This document shows positions 60,601 to 64,000 of a stretch of 64,000 nucleotides of DNA, one piece after another. Position 1 is the first letter of the stretch. Each line of letters starts with the position of its first letter. Origin of the DNA: Perognathus longimembris pacificus (taxonomy: Eukaryota > Chordata > Mammalia > Rodentia > Heteromyidae); assembly GCF_023159225.1 (NCBI RefSeq), contig NC_063162.1, forward strand, positions 89,309,438 to 89,373,437, written 5' to 3'. Below the pieces are notes generated by a model, which saw only the letters and a program-made list of their open reading frames with translations, did no database searches and was not told where the DNA came from. A program made the position numbers and the translations under genes.

Positions 60601-60785
60601 TCCTACCTTATATCTCTTTTCCCAGTCTTCCTTCCACTTATTTACCTCCTAAGTCAGTTTTCCTAGTAGCTCCTCCTTCCTACCTCTCATTGGTGGGGGC
60701 TTAGCCTCTTAAGTGACTCCTTCCCTACATAATGAAATCCCCAGGATAGCTCTTTCCATTCTCCTGCACTAATACCTTAATGTTT
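57615..60785. other. Unique noncoding stretch with (GTT)n
   Basis: There is no supported gene. A (GTT)n microsatellite lies at about 59220-59243. 58280-59210 has several short open frames on the plus strand and could be a decayed old element, but I cannot assign it. Confidence 0.4.
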
Positions 60786-60814
60786 CCCACATCCCCCCCC
60801 CCCCCAAACTGGGT

Positions 60815-61006
60815 AGTCCCAGAGGACTGGGTAGAACCCAGGGCATCAAGTATGATAGGCAAGGGCTCTATTATTGATCTACAATTCCCAACACTTCTTA
60901 AAGATTATTTTATCTTGAGTCAGAATTTCAATATGTCACCCAGGCTGGCCTGTAACTCTGCGATCCTTCTGCCTCTGCTTCCCCAGGAGCTGGTGCCTAG
61001 CTTCTA
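60815..61006 (-). repeat. ID-like plus B1-like SINE
   Basis: A C-run (60793-60805) precedes an ID-type unit in reverse ('gggtagaacccagggcatc', 'ggcaagggctctattattg') and then a B1-like unit ('cacccaggctggcctgtaac', 'ggagctggtgcctagc'). Confidence 0.7.
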
Positions 61007-61997
61007 ACAATTTCCTGCTGTCTATAAGCTGTCTCAGTGTCCCTTACACATACTATGTTTGAAAATTTTACAGGCAAGCAAGTGTTTTCCTTGACTCTAC
61101 TGATTTTCCTCGGCTTATCTTGCTTACCTTAGTTTCTTCTTCACAGTTCCTCTAAGTACTGTCTCTGTAACTGTGTTACTCTCCTCTTCCCTTTACTTCT
61201 TTTTTCTTCACTTAATTTCCCCATATTCATAGTCTCCTGTCTGCTTTAATAGTCTCACATGCTGCTAAAATGTCAATAATTTACAAATTTTCTTTACCCC
61301 TGACCTTTATCTTAAGATCTACTGTTTTATTTCTAACTACCTGACAAATATCTACTAATGTCCAGTCAGTACTGAAACATCACCAGTCTGAACTACATTC
61401 ATGCAGCTTATCATAACCATTACTCTGTAATGTCTTCTTTAATGGCATCCTCAGTCATCATAGTTTTGATTATTAAATCCTGTGGGTTCTACTTTTGCTT
61501 ATCCCTTGCACTTAGTATATTAGGGCTCCCACAAAACTACACTTAGGTGTTCATGAGCCTGTTTACTTAGTCAACAGCAGGCCACTTGTTCTATTCATCT
61601 GTGCTTGCTACCTGATGTCCAGCAATGTATTGTACTCAAAGGAAGCTGTCACTATTTGCTGCATAAATGCATGTCAATTAAGTGTTTTAATCCTTGTATT
61701 TCTGGAAATATTAGTTATTGAAAATACTTTTGTTCATTAGTTCTCTTAATACTTTTTCTCTTAGACAAACACTGGAATAAAAGTTTTGCCTAGAACCTCA
61801 ACTATGGTACTTGTGTTCTTTAAAGGAAAAAAATAGTGGAAAAGTACATAGATCAGGAAGCATTACATTAGCTTTCCTTCTGCAAAGCTGGACATAATAC
61901 ATAAGATTATTATGTTTTCTTGGCAGTTTGGGGGGACTTAAATCTCTCTTCTCTCATTGATTTTTTTCTGCTTTTTTCTCTCCTTTATTTTTAACAG

Positions 61998-62030
61998 CTT
62001 TTCAAAATGGAAACTATTACAGTGACATAA
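61998..62030 (+). CDS. Candidate terminal exon (weak)
   Basis: A long pyrimidine tract and 'tatttttaacag' (AG at 61996-61997) precede a phase-0 stretch LFKMETITVT ending in TAA. The surrounding sequence is unique and looks constrained. Only an acceptor and ten codons support it. Confidence 0.15.
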   Translation, partial: LFKMETITVT

Positions 62031-62439
62031 GATGCTATTGATAGTACCTCAATCTGATTCAGCCCTTCCCCTGCCCAGGAGAGTCCAGCTGCTGTGTGCA
62101 CAGCCATGTAATACATGTCACTTACACAGACATTAGAGAACCCTGCCCATCCATATGTATGTGCGCAGCCCTTGGAAGTTAATCATGCCATATATCAAGT
62201 GCATGTAGGATGTAAAACGTACTTCAGAATGACAGCAGCTCACATAAAAATGAGTATTGGTTTACCATTAGAGAAAAACAGGGGAAGATTTTTTTATCCT
62301 TTCAAATGATAGGATTATTTGTCTCTTTCGTGTGTCTCAGTATTGCAGCCTTTAGACTTCTATTTGGTCACCATACCCCCTTCTCTTCAGCTACTTTATT
62401 TCACTTCAGTCACATAGATAACAAAAGAACTGCTTTGGA

Positions 62440-62680
62440 GAAATGAAAGATAGCAATTACACATTGGTATTCATGTTCCGGGAGTCACACTGGCCTCCGC
62501 TGGGAGTTGAACAATGAATATCCAGCATTAATTGCCACAGACACTGTGAGTCTGACCTTGCTGAAATGTAGCGCATCGGTTTTAGATACTGAAATCATTT
62601 GCCACTAACAGATTAGAAAAGGAATGATTATGAAATTATATTGCAGTTTGTAATGATCAATATTCTTCATTTTAAAGAAA
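62440..62680. promoter_or_regulatory. Candidate conserved noncoding element
   Basis: This unique block has homeodomain-type cores ('cattaattgccac', 'ttgtaatgatc') and two non-decayed CpGs ('tgtagcgcatcgg'). It contains no repeat. Composition alone suggests constraint. Confidence 0.25.
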
Positions 62681-62704
62681 AATTGGGGAGGCTTCAGTGA
62701 CTAC

Positions 62705-62785
62705 ATCATAGAAGTCAGGACACCTGGAGTTAAAATCACTATCTGATCACTGACTGGGTTGGCAATTATGGCCAGATAAGTGTCT
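62705..62785 (+). repeat. MIR-like fragment
   Basis: 'gtcaggacacctggagtt' and 'ctgatcactgactgggttgg' follow the MIR core pattern. Heavily diverged. Confidence 0.3.
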
Positions 62786-63700
62786 TTGTTAGGAAAGGTG
62801 CATAAAACACATTGACATCCAATGGGTCTTTAGAAGCAATTAAAAAGGTACATGGCTATGGTACTTTTATTCATCTGGGGGAGGGGCAGGGTCTCCTTTG
62901 CGTTTGTATCTAATCATAGGTAGGATTTTTTTATCAGTAGCAAAAAATGTGTATTTCCCTTTCTAAAGAGATGACATCGTCAGTCAAGATGCTTTGTATT
63001 TATAAACTGATTTGTTAAAAGGTAACCCCTTTGTACAACTACTTAAAGACAGTAAAATATAATTAAATAAGAATAAAGAGACGACATAATCATCTTGACA
63101 GTGAAACCTACTTGCTGCCAACTTTTCTTGCTTTAATCTTTTTGTTCAAATGATCAGAAATATAGACATGAGATTTTATGTGTCCCTTATGGTTCTTTCT
63201 GCTGGGCTGCTTCCACAGTTGGTGTGCTGCACATTGGGAGAACTCCATATTAAACACTCTAGAAGTGTTCACAGCTCAGAGTTGGGTCCACACTGCTGGG
63301 TCAGCAGAGAATGTCCTCTGCAACTGAGCCAGGTCAGCGAGCCACACTGGCTGTGGGCTGTGGAAGCTGTGTGTGCAGAAATGAATGATGGTTCAGCCTT
63401 CTCTCTTTTTTAAAAAGGGACTAAGGTGAAGAAAGTCAGTGCAGTGGCCCATGACATCTGAATTGCAGCCCAGATGAGATTCTAACTAGAGATCAGTTTT
63501 TGCTTGTATTCTGACCAAACAAGTACAGGACAAATTTGAAGAGTAAATGGGGGAGTGGGATGGTGACCTGAATAATCCAATAGGTAGGTTTTATTTACCT
63601 ATCTTTTTTAAATGAGACTCTGCTCATTATTTTGGTGTTTAAACAATGTATATTTTATTATTTTGCCATCTTAATAGAGCGTCTAAAGTTACCCACATAG

Positions 63701-63818
63701 TAACAGGTATGGAGTTATATTCCTGTAACCCCAGCACTTAGGAGACTGAGATAGTAGGATTGTGAGTTCAAGGCCAGCCTGGGCTACATAGCCAGTTCCT
63801 GTCTAAAGAAAAGAAACA
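63701..63818 (+). repeat. B1 SINE monomer
   Basis: 'ttcctgtaaccccagcactt', 'gtgagttcaaggccagcctg' and 'ggctacatagccag' are classic rodent B1, here as a monomer without a Geo half. Confidence 0.9.
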
Positions 63819-64000
63819 TTAGCCTGGTAAAGAAGAATGTAGTACACCTGCAGTTAGCATGGTATGCCTTTTGAAACTTTGAAACATGTGTTTTCAAATT
63901 CAAATTGTCCATTAAGTTTTTAATAAACTCTTCGAATCCCAACTCTCCCCCAAGTCCTTCCCTTACCCCATTTCATTTGAAATACTTTAAAGTCTCTTAA

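Overview
The window is a piece of a rodent nuclear genome. It is AT-rich, contains no CpG island, is crowded with short retroposons, and its only credible coding sequence is two short spliced exons. The retroposons give the lineage. Five full-length copies of a dimeric SINE have an ID-like, tRNA-derived left monomer ('ctagtgg..gagtgcttgcc', 'ggttcgattccccagcacc') joined to a right monomer ('gctgtggctcaagtgg..gctagccttgagc', 'ccctgagt(t)caagccccaggactgg'). I recognise this architecture as IDL-Geo, known from the superfamily Geomyoidea (kangaroo rats, pocket mice, pocket gophers). A heteromyid or pocket gopher is therefore the best guess. The species cannot be told from this sequence.

Gene content: two + strand exons, 19152-19225 and 32028-32153, are separated by a 12.8 kb intron. 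Both have canonical AG/GT borders. Only one frame is open through each, and those frames join in phase. Together they encode an acidic stretch followed by a charged, coiled-coil-like helix. I could not identify the gene. Nearly everything else looks like intron of this gene or its flanks. I found no promoter, first exon or certain last exon. Two strong orphan acceptors (41453, 61997), each followed by a short in-phase open stretch to a stop, are possible alternative ends.

Repeats by region: 1-19 kb holds old 'B1-Geo' SINEs (my label for a B1/7SL-like left half plus the same Geo right half), an ancient L1 interrupted by a MER2-like Tigger that itself carries a SINE (8645-10103), and a MER5-like element. 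19-26 kb has a Tigger-like DNA transposon just past the first exon and two IDL-Geo insertions. 26.8-28.9 kb carries two L1 3' ends. 34.3-36.5 kb holds an L1 whose 5' part is inverted (twin priming), bounded by a perfect 14 bp target-site duplication. 38-51 kb is SINE-rich. 51-64 kb is mostly unique sequence with a few SINEs; some blocks there and elsewhere look like candidate conserved noncoding elements.

There is no operon, CRISPR array, phage or toxin system here. The most informative observation is that most long TG/CA microsatellites sit at the 3' tail of a B1-Geo SINE. In four cases target-site duplications bracket SINE and microsatellite together, so these arrays grew from SINE tails.
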